From positions 1-63,354 of the forward strand of contig NZ_JABFMU010000036.1 of assembly GCF_013359695.1 (NCBI RefSeq): DNA of 63,354 nt, in the 5' to 3' direction. Under the pieces are notes generated by a model. It did not search any database. It was given only the letters and a program-made list of their open reading frames with translations, and was not told the origin of the DNA. A program made the translations under genes and the position numbers. Source of the DNA: Pseudomonas sp. C2B4. Its GTDB lineage: Bacteria; Pseudomonadota; Gammaproteobacteria; Pseudomonadales; Pseudomonadaceae. The number at the start of each line of letters is the position of its first letter. Positions within the stretch are counted from its first letter, which is position 1. This document shows positions 1 through 9,213 of this stretch, piece by piece.

Positions 1-36
1 TGAGCCCGACGAGCTACCAGACTGCTCCATCCCGCG
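1..36 (-). tRNA. Initiator tRNA-fMet, 5' part only (cut by window edge)
   Basis: Read on the minus strand, positions 36 to 1 begin CGCGGGATGGAGCAG and continue through a D-arm (GGTAGCTCGTC) into GGGCTCA. This matches bacterial initiator tRNA, including the C at position 1 that gives its unpaired acceptor end and the three G-C pairs at the start of the anticodon stem. The sequence stops one base into the CAT anticodon, so the rest lies outside the window. Confidence 0.88.
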
Positions 37-49
37 TCTGTGTGGCGGC

Positions 50-77
50 ATTCTACAGAGGATCGACAGACTGTCAA
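50..77 (-). promoter_or_regulatory. Sigma-70 promoter of the initiator tRNA
   Basis: On the minus strand TTGACA (77-72) and TAGAAT (55-50) are 16 bp apart and lie 13 bp before the mature tRNA start. The segment after the -10 is GC-rich (GCCGCC), as in the discriminators of stringently controlled stable-RNA promoters. The elements are seen; stringent control is inferred. Confidence 0.7.
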
Positions 78-253
78 CCGCAATTTCCGGCAAAACCTCT
101 TCAGGTTCAATCGCTTAGCTCGATGGCGGGGGCGCTGATCGGTCTGAAAGGCAGGCCTGGCAAGGCTTTAGGCTCTATTGGTGACAACTTTTCGATTGAA
201 AAAATAAATTCAGCCGTCGCGTTTCCTACATTCGACGAAGAACATTCAGACTA

Positions 254-269
254 CTGGTGCTATATACAG
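254..269. promoter_or_regulatory. LexA (SOS) box upstream of dinB
   Basis: CTGGTGCTATATACAG has the CTG-N10-CAG form with an AT-rich centre that matches the gammaproteobacterial LexA box. It lies 70 bp before the dinB start. dinB is a known SOS gene in pseudomonads, so LexA repression is expected. Confidence 0.75.
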
Positions 270-338
270 GTGTGGGTGAGATACTGCTTATCCCACAGGG
301 CGCGCCGCCATTTTTCACTCTGAATTTACCGCGTTGAT

Positions 339-1400
339 ATGACCCAGCGAAAAATCATCCACGTCGATTGTGACTGTTTCTACGCCGCCATTGAGATGCG
401 TGATGACCCGCGCCTCGCTGGAAAGCCGCTGGCGGTGGGCGGGGCGGCGGATCGACGTGGCGTGATTGCCACCTGCAACTATGAGGCTCGGGCTTATGGC
501 GTGCGTTCGGCAATGTCTTCCGGTCATGCGCTGAAGTTGTGCCCGGACCTGACCATCGTCAAGCCGCGTATGGATGCCTATAGAGAGGCTTCGAAGGAAA
601 TTCATACGATCTTTCGCGATTACACCGACATCATTGAGCCGCTTTCCCTGGACGAGGCTTACCTGGATGTGTCGGACAGCGCGCATTTCGGCGGTAGCGC
701 CACGCGCATCGCCCAGGACATCCGTCGGCGGGTATCGAATCAACTGCACATTACTGTCTCGGCCGGCGTGGCACCGAACAAGTTTCTTGCCAAGATCGCC
801 AGTGACTGGAAAAAGCCCAACGGTTTGTTCGTGATTACGCCGGATCAGGTCGAGGACTTTGTCAGTGGGTTGCCGGTGAGCAAGTTGCACGGGGTCGGCA
901 AGGTCACAGCCGACAAGTTGGGCAAGCTCGGCATCCTCGATTGCGCACAGTTGCGCGAGTGGGACAAATTGGCGCTGGTACGTGAATTCGGCAGCTTCGG
1001 TGAGCGACTCTGGAGCCTGGCGCGTGGGATCGATGATCGCCAGGTGCACAACGATAGCCGCCGGCAGTCAATCAGCGTTGAAAATACCTACGACGTCGAC
1101 CTGCCAGACCTGGTGAGTTGCCTGGATAAGTTACCCGAGCTGCTGGAAACCCTGACCGGCCGTATGGCACGGATCGACAGCAGCTACAGGCCGGGGAAAC
1201 CGTTCGTCAAAGTGAAATTCCACGACTTCACCCAGACCACGCTGGAGCAGGCCGGGGCAGGGCGGGATTTGGGCAGTTATCAGCTGTTGCTGACTCAGGC
1301 GTTCAATCGAGGGGGCAAGCCGGTGCGATTGTTGGGCGTGGGGGTGAGGCTGGAGGATTTGCGGGGCGGGTTTGAGCAGATGGAGTTGTTTGAGCGGTAG
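339..1400 (+). CDS. dinB: DNA polymerase IV (Y family, error-prone)
   Basis: The 353-residue product has the usual DinB length. It copies damaged DNA without proofreading. The metal ligands appear as HVDCDCFY (D10, D12; Y15 at the steric-gate position) and SLDEAYLD (D105, E106). A helix-hairpin-helix stretch (LHGVGKVTADKLGKLGI) follows, then the little-finger domain, ending in a QMELF-type beta-clamp-binding tail. The ATG at 339 puts IHVDCD at the normal distance from the N-terminus. A LexA box lies upstream and a REPIN just downstream. The gene is monocistronic. Confidence 0.97.
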   Translation: MTQRKIIHVDCDCFYAAIEMRDDPRLAGKPLAVGGAADRRGVIATCNYEARAYGVRSAMSSGHALKLCPDLTIVKPRMDAYREASKEIHTIFRDYTDIIEPLSLDEAYLDVSDSAHFGGSATRIAQDIRRRVSNQLHITVSAGVAPNKFLAKIASDWKKPNGLFVITPDQVEDFVSGLPVSKLHGVGKVTADKLGKLGILDCAQLREWDKLALVREFGSFGERLWSLARGIDDRQVHNDSRRQSISVENTYDVDLPDLVSCLDKLPELLETLTGRMARIDSSYRPGKPFVKVKFHDFTQTTLEQAGAGRDLGSYQLLLTQAFNRGGKPVRLLGVGVRLEDLRGGFEQMELFER

Positions 1401-1438
1401 CGGCAAGGTTTTGTTGTGGTGGTGAATTTCAGACCGCT

Positions 1439-1511
1439 TTCGCGAGCAGGCTCGCTCCCACATTGGATTTGTGAACGCCAATGAAACTGTGGGAGCGAGC
1501 CTGCTCGCGAA
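1439..1511. repeat. REPIN: inverted REP pair after dinB
   Basis: TTCGCGAGCAGGCTCGCTCCCACA and its near-exact reverse complement flank about 25 bp. Each arm has its own small GCGAGCAGGCTCGC palindrome. It lies between the convergent dinB and lipoprotein genes. Confidence 0.93.
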
Positions 1512-1523
1512 GCTTTTTCGGCT

Positions 1524-2477
1524 TTAATTCGGCCCCGGATCCGCCACCAGACGCCCGGCATCCTTGGTCAAGGATTTGAGGAATTCGGTCTGCAGTTCAG
1601 GATCGTTGCGAGTCAGTTCGATCAAGCTCTGTTCCAGCTCGCTGGCTTCCTCTTCCAGGCCCAGTTCCGACAGGCGTTTGACCCGGTGTACCCACTGGCT
1701 CACTTCGTCATCTTCGAGGTCGTCGTAGATCAGTCCGTGGGCTTCGAGCAGCTTGCCGCGCAAGGTGTTGCTCAGTGCCAGGGTCGAATCGCTGTGCACT
1801 TCATCCTTGCCGTCGGCGACACTGATCTGCAGCTTGCCCAGGTGGTTGAGGTCATGTTCGGCGAACGGGCTGTCCAACAGGTTCAGGCGCAAGACGCCGT
1901 TTTTGTCGGTACTCAGTTCGAACGTATCCTTGCCGGCCTTGACCTCAACCGGACGCTCGCTCCAGGGCAGGCTTGAGTATTCGGTGCGTTTGTCGAGCTG
2001 CACTTCGTCGATTCCGGCCAGGTTTTGCTGCGCGCGACCGTGAGATTGCACGTTCATGAACGGGTTGAGCCCGGCAAAGCCGTAGCTGAACCAGTCCTTG
2101 GTCATGCTGTCTGGCAGGTTGCCCAAGGCGAACACGTTGGCCACGTTGGCACCGACGCCTGCCACTACGGCCACCGCGCCCAGCGGGATCTCGTAGATCT
2201 CCCGCCAGGGTTGGTACGGCGTGTAGCGATCGTAATGCCGCGTAACTTCGAATTCGGTGACTTCGAAAGTCTTCTGCTCGTGGATTTTCACCCGGCGTTG
2301 CGGCAGCTCAAGCACCTTGGGCTCACCAACATCGATCTGCAGGCTGTGATCGAGCAGTTTGCGCTCGACACGTTCCTCGTGCTCGCTGCGTTGTGACATG
2401 TGATTGGCACAGCCGCTGACCAGCAGGGTGCCGCACAGGGCGGCACCACCGAGGCCTAAGGTGTTTCGCTTGAACAT
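1524..2477 (-). CDS. Predicted lipoprotein of unknown function
   Basis: The ATG at 2477 opens a lipoprotein signal (MFKRNTLGLGGAALCGTLLVSGC) whose lipobox ends at Cys23; the open frame upstream has no signal peptide. The mature protein of about 295 residues has a hydrophobic patch (LGAVAVVAGVGANVANVFAL) that may be a membrane hairpin, then a probable beta-rich domain and an acidic, helical C-terminus (GLEEEASELEQSLIEL). It starts 17 bp after proS and is probably cotranscribed with it. I do not recognise a named family. Confidence 0.85.
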   Translation of the reverse strand: MFKRNTLGLGGAALCGTLLVSGCANHMSQRSEHEERVERKLLDHSLQIDVGEPKVLELPQRRVKIHEQKTFEVTEFEVTRHYDRYTPYQPWREIYEIPLGAVAVVAGVGANVANVFALGNLPDSMTKDWFSYGFAGLNPFMNVQSHGRAQQNLAGIDEVQLDKRTEYSSLPWSERPVEVKAGKDTFELSTDKNGVLRLNLLDSPFAEHDLNHLGKLQISVADGKDEVHSDSTLALSNTLRGKLLEAHGLIYDDLEDDEVSQWVHRVKRLSELGLEEEASELEQSLIELTRNDPELQTEFLKSLTKDAGRLVADPGPN

Positions 2478-2494
2478 GACGTCTCTATCTGGTT

Positions 2495-4210
2495 TCAGCG
2501 GCGGATACGGGCCTGAAGGAACGGCAATACGTCGGCAACCGGCAATGCTTGCGGCTCGGCTTCGGTACGGCTCTTGTATTCCAGGTTGCCATCGGCGAGG
2601 CCACGGTCGCTGACCACGATCCGGTGAGGAATGCCGATCAGCTCCATGTCCGCGAACTTGATGCCCGGGCTGGTTTTCTTGTCGCGGTCGTCCAGCAGTA
2701 CTTCGAAGCCGGCTGCAGTCAGTTCTGCATACAGCTTGTCGGTGGCCTCGCGAACCAGGTCGGTTTCGTAACGCAGCGGTACCAGGGCGATCTGGAATGG
2801 CGCCAGGGTGTCGCTCCAGATGATCCCTTTCTCGTCGTTGTTCTGCTCGATGGCGGCCGCGACCACGCGGGAAACGCCGATGCCGTAGCAGCCCATTTCC
2901 AGGGTTACCGGCTTGCCGTTCTCGCCCAGCACTTCGCACTTCATGGCTTTGCTGTACTTGTTGCCCAGCTGGAAGATGTGCCCGACTTCGATGCCGCGTT
3001 TGATTTCCAGGGTGCCCTTGCCGTCCGGGCTTGGGTCGCCGCTGACGACGTTACGCAGGTCGGCAACGGTCGGAACCGGCAGGTCGCGTTCCCAGTTGAC
3101 GCCGAAGTAGTGCTTGTCGTCGATGTTCGCGCCGATGCCGAAGTCGCTCATCAGCTCGACGGAACGGTCGATGATGATCGGCAGGGGCAGGTTCAGCGGG
3201 CCGAGGGAGCCGGCGCCGGCGCCAATGGCGTCGCGCAGTTCGGCTTCGGAAGCCATGACCAGCGGGCTGGCAACGCCAGGCTGGTTGGCGGCCTTGATTT
3301 CGTTCAGTTCGTGGTCGCCACGGATGATCAGGGCAATCAGCTTGCCTTTCTCTTCTGCGTGCACCACCAGGGTCTTGATGGTCTTTTCAATCGGCAGATT
3401 GAATTTTTCCACCAGCGCGGCGATGGTCTTGGTGTCCGGCGTGTCGACCAGGCGCAGCTCTTCAGCCGGTGCCGGACGGGAGGTTTCACGCGGTACAGCT
3501 TCGGCCTTCTCGATGTTCGCGGCGTAGTCGGAACCGTTGCTGAAGACGATATCGTCTTCGCCGGATTCGGCCAGTACGTGGAACTCGTGGGAGCCGGCGC
3601 CGCCAATCGAGCCGTTGTCGGCTTCAACCGGACGGAACTTCAGGCCCAGGCGGGTGAACACGTTGCAGTACGCCTGGTGCATGCGATCGTAGGTGACTTG
3701 CAGCGAAGGCTGGTCAGCGTGGAACGAATAGGCGTCTTTCATGATGAATTCGCGGCCGCGCATCAAGCCGAAGCGTGGGCGGATTTCATCGCGGAATTTG
3801 GTCTGGATCTGATACAGGTTGATCGGCAGCTGTTTGTAGCTGCTCAGCTCGTTGCGCATCAGGTCGGTGATGACTTCTTCGTGGGTCGGGCCGGCGCAGA
3901 AGTCGCGACCGTGGCGATCCTGGAAACGCAGCAGTTCAGGGCCGTACTCTTCCCAGCGACCGGACTCCTGCCACAACTCAGCCGGTTGAGTGCTTGGCAT
4001 CAACACTTCGAGCGAGCCGGCGGCGTTCATTTCCTCACGAACGACGGCTTCGACCTTGCGCATGACTCGCAAGCCCATCGGCAGCCAGGTGTACAGGCCC
4101 GAGGCGAGTTTGCGGATCATGCCGGCGCGCAGCATCAGCTGATGGCTGATCACGACCGCGTCGGAAGGCGTTTCTTTCTGTGTGGCGAGCAAAAATTGAC
4201 TGGTGCGCAT
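2495..4210 (-). CDS. proS: Proline--tRNA ligase
   Basis: The 571-residue enzyme charges tRNA-Pro. It is the bacterial form with an editing (INS, YbaK-like) domain, at roughly residues 230-390, inserted between class II motifs 2 and 3. Motif 2 is visible as TKFRDEIRPRFGLMRGREFIMKD, and the C-terminal anticodon-binding domain includes VLLDDRDKKTSPGIKFADMELIGIP. The start MRTSQFLLATQKETP is typical of the family. The lipoprotein gene follows on the same strand; ampG starts a separate unit. Confidence 0.97.
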   Translation of the reverse strand: MRTSQFLLATQKETPSDAVVISHQLMLRAGMIRKLASGLYTWLPMGLRVMRKVEAVVREEMNAAGSLEVLMPSTQPAELWQESGRWEEYGPELLRFQDRHGRDFCAGPTHEEVITDLMRNELSSYKQLPINLYQIQTKFRDEIRPRFGLMRGREFIMKDAYSFHADQPSLQVTYDRMHQAYCNVFTRLGLKFRPVEADNGSIGGAGSHEFHVLAESGEDDIVFSNGSDYAANIEKAEAVPRETSRPAPAEELRLVDTPDTKTIAALVEKFNLPIEKTIKTLVVHAEEKGKLIALIIRGDHELNEIKAANQPGVASPLVMASEAELRDAIGAGAGSLGPLNLPLPIIIDRSVELMSDFGIGANIDDKHYFGVNWERDLPVPTVADLRNVVSGDPSPDGKGTLEIKRGIEVGHIFQLGNKYSKAMKCEVLGENGKPVTLEMGCYGIGVSRVVAAAIEQNNDEKGIIWSDTLAPFQIALVPLRYETDLVREATDKLYAELTAAGFEVLLDDRDKKTSPGIKFADMELIGIPHRIVVSDRGLADGNLEYKSRTEAEPQALPVADVLPFLQARIRR

Positions 4211-4353
4211 GGTTGGCCGTTATCGATTGCTGATGACGAGAAATGACGGAGCATTGTACGGGCGAGATCCGCTGTCGTACAGGCGTGCGGTCGGCGGTGT
4301 GGCAGGAGGGCGGGAATCGTTCCTCCCTCTGCCTTGCTTCCTTCAAATGCAGC

Positions 4354-5913
4354 TTATGATTCTTCCGCGACCTGAGTCGGGACGGGTTCCGGCGTCGGTG
4401 TCGGACCTTCGCGGCGGTTCTCCTGGAACCAGTGCAAGGCGATCAGCAGCAACGTCGGCACACCCAGCAGGGCGGTGATCAGGAAGAAATTGTGATAACC
4501 GAATTTCTCCACCATGACCCCGGAATAGCCGCCGATCAGACGTGGCAGCAAGAGCATGATCGAGCTGAGCAGGGCGTATTGGGTGGCGGAGAACTTGAGG
4601 TTGGTCAGGCTCGACAGGTACGCGACGAACGCCGAGGTCGCCAGGCCCGAACTGAAGTTGTCCAGGGAGATGGTGACAACCAGCATCTGCAGGTTGGGGC
4701 CCATGTCCGCCAACAGCAGGAACAATATGTTGGTGCCTGCCGACGCCGCGCCGCCGATGAACAGGATCGGCAGGATGCCGAAGCGCACGATCAGCAAGCC
4801 GCCCATGCCGGCGCCGACCAGGGTCATGATCAGACCGAAGATTTTGCTGACGCTGGCGATCTGGTCCTTGGTGAAGCCCTGGTCGATATAGAACACATTG
4901 GCCATCACACCCATGACCGTATCGGACATTCGATAGGTGGCGATCAGTCCCAGCAACAGCAGCGCTTGCCAGCGGTAACGCAGAATAAAGTCGTTGACCG
5001 GTGTCAGTACGGGGGCCAGGCCGCGACGGCCCATGGCCGAGAGGCACATGGCGGTGAGGGTGGTGTAGAGGATCGCGCGCAGGAATGCACGGTCTTCGAG
5101 CAGCAGATCTAGCAGGCTCACGCCTTCGAACAGAACGCTGGCAAAGTCGGTGTTGTAGAACTGGGTGAACATGGCCGGCACGGAAACCAGCAGCACGATC
5201 AGTACGAACACCGATGCCAGTTGATGCACGAAACTGTATCGCCCGGCCTGCAATTGTGTGCGCAGTGGAACGGGCGGTTCGCGCATGAACAGGCTGGTCA
5301 ACAAGGCCGGGACCATCAGGACGCCGAACAGTATGTAGGTGCCGGCCCATGCGGAATGCTGGTAGTTGAAACCGGTCGAGCCGAAGCCTTCGGCAAAATA
5401 CAGGGCGCCGGCGGTCGCCAATAGCGCGGCGATTCGATAACCGGACATGTAGCTGGCGGCCAACGCAGCCTGACGGCTGTCTTCGGCGATTTCCAGGCGA
5501 TAGGCGTCGACCGCAATATCTTGCGTGGCCGAGGCGAACGCGACGATCACGGCAATTGCGATCAGCCAGGACAGATGTTTTTGCGGGTCGCAGAAACCCA
5601 TCCCGATCAGGCCGAGGATTACCAGTGCCTGGGAGAGCACCAGCCAGGAACGTCGTCGACCCAACTTGCCGAGCAATGGCAGGCGCCATTGGTCGAGTAG
5701 CGGGGACCAGACCCATTTGAAGGCATAGGCCAGGCCGATCAGGCTGGCATAGCCGATGGTTTCGCGAGCGACACCAGCTTCGCGCAGCCACACCGAGAGT
5801 GTCGAGAACACCAGCATGTAGGGCAGGCCGGCAGCGAAACCCAGCAACAGCAGTACAAGCGTCGAGGGGCTGGCATAGGCAGCGAGCGCGGCGCGCCAGG
5901 TTTTACGGGGCAT
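4354..5913 (-). CDS. ampG: AmpG-type muropeptide permease (MFS)
   Basis: The 519-residue multispanning protein starts MPRKTWRAALAAYASPSTLVLLLLGFAAGLPYML, the N-terminus expected of AmpG. AmpG imports GlcNAc-anhydroMurNAc peptides for cell-wall recycling and so influences AmpR/AmpC beta-lactamase induction. Transmembrane runs cover most of the chain; the C-terminus is a short polar P/T/E-rich tail (TPTPEPVPTQVAEES). Pseudomonads often carry two paralogues (ampG, ampP), and sequence alone does not settle which one this is. An AGGCAG-like ribosome site precedes the start. Confidence 0.88.
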   Translation of the reverse strand: MPRKTWRAALAAYASPSTLVLLLLGFAAGLPYMLVFSTLSVWLREAGVARETIGYASLIGLAYAFKWVWSPLLDQWRLPLLGKLGRRRSWLVLSQALVILGLIGMGFCDPQKHLSWLIAIAVIVAFASATQDIAVDAYRLEIAEDSRQAALAASYMSGYRIAALLATAGALYFAEGFGSTGFNYQHSAWAGTYILFGVLMVPALLTSLFMREPPVPLRTQLQAGRYSFVHQLASVFVLIVLLVSVPAMFTQFYNTDFASVLFEGVSLLDLLLEDRAFLRAILYTTLTAMCLSAMGRRGLAPVLTPVNDFILRYRWQALLLLGLIATYRMSDTVMGVMANVFYIDQGFTKDQIASVSKIFGLIMTLVGAGMGGLLIVRFGILPILFIGGAASAGTNILFLLLADMGPNLQMLVVTISLDNFSSGLATSAFVAYLSSLTNLKFSATQYALLSSIMLLLPRLIGGYSGVMVEKFGYHNFFLITALLGVPTLLLIALHWFQENRREGPTPTPEPVPTQVAEES

Positions 5914-5957
5914 GGGCTGGAGTCTGCCTCAAGAAATACGGAAACAAAGCGCGCACT

Positions 5958-6311
5958 CTAACCGCTGTGCTCTACCGGGCGCCAGCCATGGCGTCGAATA
6001 TCAACTCGATTATTCAGGATACTGATGCCCTCCATGCGCAATCGCGCGCGTTGTTCGTCCCCGGATGGGCTGCCTGCGGGCAGGCTGATGCGTCCGCCGG
6101 CGCCGAGTACGCGGTGCCAGGGCAATTTACTGTCGCCGGGCAGTTGGCTCAATGTCCGTCCGACCCAGCGGGCGGCACGACCCAGGCCCGCGAGCTCCGC
6201 CAACTGGCCATAACTGACCACCTTGCCCTGAGGAACTTGCGCGAGGGTCAGGTAGAGCGCCGTGCGTCGGATTTGTGCCGCACTTTCGGATTCAGTGGTG
6301 GGTTCGTTCAC
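5958..6311 (-). CDS. Alkyltransferase-like protein (MGMT family, no acceptor Cys)
   Basis: The 117-residue protein matches the DNA-binding domain of O6-alkylguanine transferases (VPQGKVVSYGQLAELAGLGRAARWVGRTL). The active motif PCHRV is replaced by PWHRV (W65), which defines the ATL group. Such proteins cannot transfer the alkyl group; they bind O6-alkylguanine and pass it to nucleotide excision repair. I chose the GTG at 6311 because AGGA lies 9 bp upstream and the family N-terminus begins there; the reading frame extends further upstream to 6401. Confidence 0.87.
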   Translation of the reverse strand: MNEPTTESESAAQIRRTALYLTLAQVPQGKVVSYGQLAELAGLGRAARWVGRTLSQLPGDSKLPWHRVLGAGGRISLPAGSPSGDEQRARLRMEGISILNNRVDIRRHGWRPVEHSG

Positions 6312-6487
6312 GTCCCGTGTTCCTGAAAAAGTAATCCTGAAAAAATTCACAGTACCGTCTGTAGAGTAAATCGCGGATCGCCAGTTGAGAAATGAACTCA
6401 ATAGAAATAGTCGTGTCAGTCCTTGCTAGGGCCTTATTTCTTCGGATAATGCCGACTTTTTTCGCAATCCTGAGTCTGTATTTGCTT

Positions 6488-7495
6488 ATGTTGTCCAGAA
6501 CGTTGCTGTGCCTCGCTGTCGTCAGTGCCTCCTCTCCCTTGCTCGCCGATACCGTCTGGTTGAAGAACGGTGACAAGCTGAGCGGCAAGATCGTTCTGTT
6601 CGATGGTGGCAAGTTGCTGATCCAGACGGAGTACGCCGGTGCGGTGCCTATCGACTGGAAGCAGGTCAAAACCCTGGAAAGCGATCAGCAGTTGCTGGTC
6701 AAGCAGGATGCCTACACCGGCGAAAAGGCCAAGGCATTGCATGCGGCGGACGACGGCAAGGTCACCCTGGCCAACGGTGATGCGCTCAAGACTGTCGAAC
6801 TGGCCAGTATCCAGCAGATCCTCAAGCCAAAACCTGTGGTCGAGGATCTGGTGTGGAAAGGCAACGTCGACGTGGCGCTGGATTATCAGCGGGCCGAAAG
6901 AGACACCGATGATTACGATGTCGACTTCAAGACCAGTGCGCGCCATGGTCGCTGGCGGCACACCGCGGAAGGCGAATACAACCGTGAGTTCCAGGATGAT
7001 GTGGTCACCACTGACAACTGGCGGGCCGAGTATTCCCTCGACCGCTTCCTGACGGATAAATGGTTCTGGCAGGGGCGCCTGGTCTACAAACGCGACAAGG
7101 TCGAAGATCTGTCCCGTCAGCGCACCGTCGGTACGGGCCCGGGTTATCAGTTCTGGGATGACGAACTGGGGGCTTTCTCCCTCGGATCGCTGGTCAACCG
7201 CACCGACTATCAATTCGCCGATGGCAGCAAGGAAAACTTCTATTCCGTGGCGATGAAGTGGGATTACAACCGCTACCTGATTGGCAAGAAAGTGGAGTTC
7301 TTCACCAATGGCGAGGTGGGCAAGCCGCTGTCGGGCGTGGCCGAGTATGCGCTGGATGCGGAGATGGGCTTGCGCTACAAGGTGACGGACTGGGCTTCGC
7401 TCAATCTCAAGGCCGAGCGAGACATCATCGACGGTACCAAGGATGCGGATCTGGATAAGACGCGGTATACCGCTGGATTCGGCGTGACCTGGTAA
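6488..7495 (+). CDS. DUF481 (YdiY-like) outer-membrane protein
   Basis: A cleavable signal peptide (MLSRTLLCLAVVSASSPLLADT) is followed by a small domain with DTVWLKNGDKLSGKIV and then alternating-hydrophobicity strands typical of a DUF481 beta-barrel, ending in the aromatic FGVTW expected of outer-membrane proteins. Mature length is about 315 residues. In-frame starts at 6392 and 6449 exist; 6488 gives the cleanest signal peptide. It is convergent with the YwqK-repeat gene. The family is linked to salt or acid stress in enterics; its substrate is unknown. Confidence 0.85.
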   Translation: MLSRTLLCLAVVSASSPLLADTVWLKNGDKLSGKIVLFDGGKLLIQTEYAGAVPIDWKQVKTLESDQQLLVKQDAYTGEKAKALHAADDGKVTLANGDALKTVELASIQQILKPKPVVEDLVWKGNVDVALDYQRAERDTDDYDVDFKTSARHGRWRHTAEGEYNREFQDDVVTTDNWRAEYSLDRFLTDKWFWQGRLVYKRDKVEDLSRQRTVGTGPGYQFWDDELGAFSLGSLVNRTDYQFADGSKENFYSVAMKWDYNRYLIGKKVEFFTNGEVGKPLSGVAEYALDAEMGLRYKVTDWASLNLKAERDIIDGTKDADLDKTRYTAGFGVTW

Positions 7496-7697
7496 GGCGC
7501 TTTTTTGTCTGGCAAAACTGCATGCTCACAAAAAACCGTTCGGGGGAGGCTTAAAGCTGTGGCTAGAGAATTCATCCCCTAGCCACAAATGTGGTTTACA
7601 TACTTAGGTGAGCAGCATTGTTTTGAAGTCGGGTCTTTGTGCTGGGCGGCGTTCTCTGGTTATCGATTAATTCTTTCGTGCACATTCGCCTTGGCGT

Positions 7698-9080
7698 TCA
7701 CCTGCCTCGTAATAGCACTCTTGGATCAGGCGGCCATCCTCTGCCCAGAAACGACTTATAATCCGCAGCGGTTTTTATCTGGCCGTTTTCGTACCAAGCG
7801 CGGAAGGGGCCTTCGAGTTTGCCAGCCTCGTAGGTCTTTTGTTCCTTAAGTTGGCCGTTTTTGTACCACTCCTTGAAATCGCCCTGTTCGCGGTGCAGTT
7901 CATCCCACTGCCATTGAACGGTTTGCACACCTTGCTCATTCCAGCGTTCAAAGCTCTGTCGAAATCCAGCCCTGTAAAACGCCTTTTCTTCTATTTTGCC
8001 GTCGATGAAGTACGTGATCAGCCAGCCATCCGGTTTGCTGTCGATATCGTTTCGAGTCAGTTGTATAGCGCCATTTTCAAAGTAATGGGTGCTCGGACCT
8101 TGTGCTTTGCCGTTAACGAAAAGAGTGCTGTATCTCAGCTGTCCGTTCGGGTAGTAACCCAGGGCAGGCCCGTCCCACACGTCGTTTCGATAGCTGCTAC
8201 GGCTAATCAATGCCCCGTCTTCGTCATATTCGAGATACTCACCATCCACGCGTTTGCCTAGCTGCCAGTTGTAGGATTCGGCGATCTTGCCATTGTCATG
8301 GTAGATAGATTGCCATCCTTCGAGCTCGTCGTTTAGATAACCCTCACGCTTGATGACTATGCCGCTTTCAGAGTACGTGAGCGCTTCGCCCTGGCGCAGG
8401 CCATGTGCGTCGCTTTTATAGCTTTGGCGGAGCTTGCCGCTTCGGTAGTAACTTCTGTAGGCGTGGACTGCCTTGCCTGAAACAAAATCTGCCTTATCCA
8501 CAAAATATTCATGGCTCGGGGTTTGGGTTTCGACAAAGAAGATCTGTGCTACCCATGCCTTGCGTTTACTGTCGTACTCCATCGGCATCTTCACGTAGTA
8601 ATACGCTTGGCCTTGACCTGTTGGTGAAAATTCGCGATCCAGATACTGTTTTCCGTCTACAAGGGATGCCGTGAGTTCGCCGCATTCTTCAGGCGTACAG
8701 GGGCGCACCTTCACGAGAAACGCTCGTTTGCGTTCGCAGACCGTATGTGTAAGTAGAAGAGGGATTTTCTGATCGATCAGTTGCTGGACTTCGTCGAGGG
8801 CTCGGCGAAAGGAATCATCGGGGATGCCTGCAGACTCGGGCGTCATGTAAATCTCATTGCTTCCGCAAGCATGGGGGGTTGAAAGCGTCAAAAGTGCTGC
8901 CGCTCGAAGTTGAATAGATGAGTGTCCATTCACCTCCGGACCCTTCGCCAAGTAGGTGGCGCGAGTATTCATTCCGACGATTACGGTCGGGTGTTCAGGT
9001 TGCGATTCTGCGTAGGTATTGAGAGGCGGTGCGAAAACGAGCAGTGCTGCGTTGAGTGCTTTCCAGGAGATGAATTGCAT
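7698..9080 (-). CDS. Exported YwqK/MORN-type repeat protein with 3' frameshift
   Basis: A signal peptide (MQFISWKALNAALLVFAPPLNTYA) leads into a roughly 200-residue N-terminal domain with several Cys, then about nine 22-25-residue repeats of the type Y-x-N-G-x-(L/I)-x-x-x-x-x-Y-x-x-G-x-x-x-G. Databases call this the YwqK antitoxin family, but no toxin gene is adjacent. After AADYK the frame runs into 15 non-repeat residues. Frame +1 from about 7753 instead reads FWAEDGRLIQECYYEAGE, a normal further repeat, to a TAA at 7667-7669. An extra base near 7754 would explain this. A start at 9096 is also possible; GGAAGA before 9080 favours the latter. Confidence 0.8.
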   Translation of the reverse strand: MQFISWKALNAALLVFAPPLNTYAESQPEHPTVIVGMNTRATYLAKGPEVNGHSSIQLRAAALLTLSTPHACGSNEIYMTPESAGIPDDSFRRALDEVQQLIDQKIPLLLTHTVCERKRAFLVKVRPCTPEECGELTASLVDGKQYLDREFSPTGQGQAYYYVKMPMEYDSKRKAWVAQIFFVETQTPSHEYFVDKADFVSGKAVHAYRSYYRSGKLRQSYKSDAHGLRQGEALTYSESGIVIKREGYLNDELEGWQSIYHDNGKIAESYNWQLGKRVDGEYLEYDEDGALISRSSYRNDVWDGPALGYYPNGQLRYSTLFVNGKAQGPSTHYFENGAIQLTRNDIDSKPDGWLITYFIDGKIEEKAFYRAGFRQSFERWNEQGVQTVQWQWDELHREQGDFKEWYKNGQLKEQKTYEAGKLEGPFRAWYENGQIKTAADYKSFLGRGWPPDPRVLLRGR

Positions 9081-9164
9081 CCTGCTTTCTTCCATGTGAT
9101 TTTCCAGGGCGCGAATCATATAGAGGGGGAGCGGAGATGGGGCGATGCAAAACATTCAGGCACA

Positions 9165-9196
9165 AAAAAGCCCCGCTGTTGAGGGCGGGGCTTTTT
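9165..9196. terminator. Bidirectional intrinsic terminator
   Basis: AAAAAGCCCCGC and GCGGGGCTTTTT form a 12-bp stem with an 8-base loop, with A and T runs on the two sides. It lies 17 bp after the cold-shock gene stop and before the start of the YwqK-repeat gene, so it ends cold-shock transcription. Confidence 0.9.
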
Positions 9197-9213
9197 ACTA
9201 AAGCAAGTACAAG

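Noticed and set aside
42..323. 93-residue plus-strand frame before dinB
   Set aside because: It starts in the tRNA promoter, spans the LexA box and has no family signal.
2549..4246. 565-residue plus-strand open frame
   Set aside because: It is the complement of proS, whose motifs are clear; the long frame is a GC-rich codon artefact with no recognisable motif.
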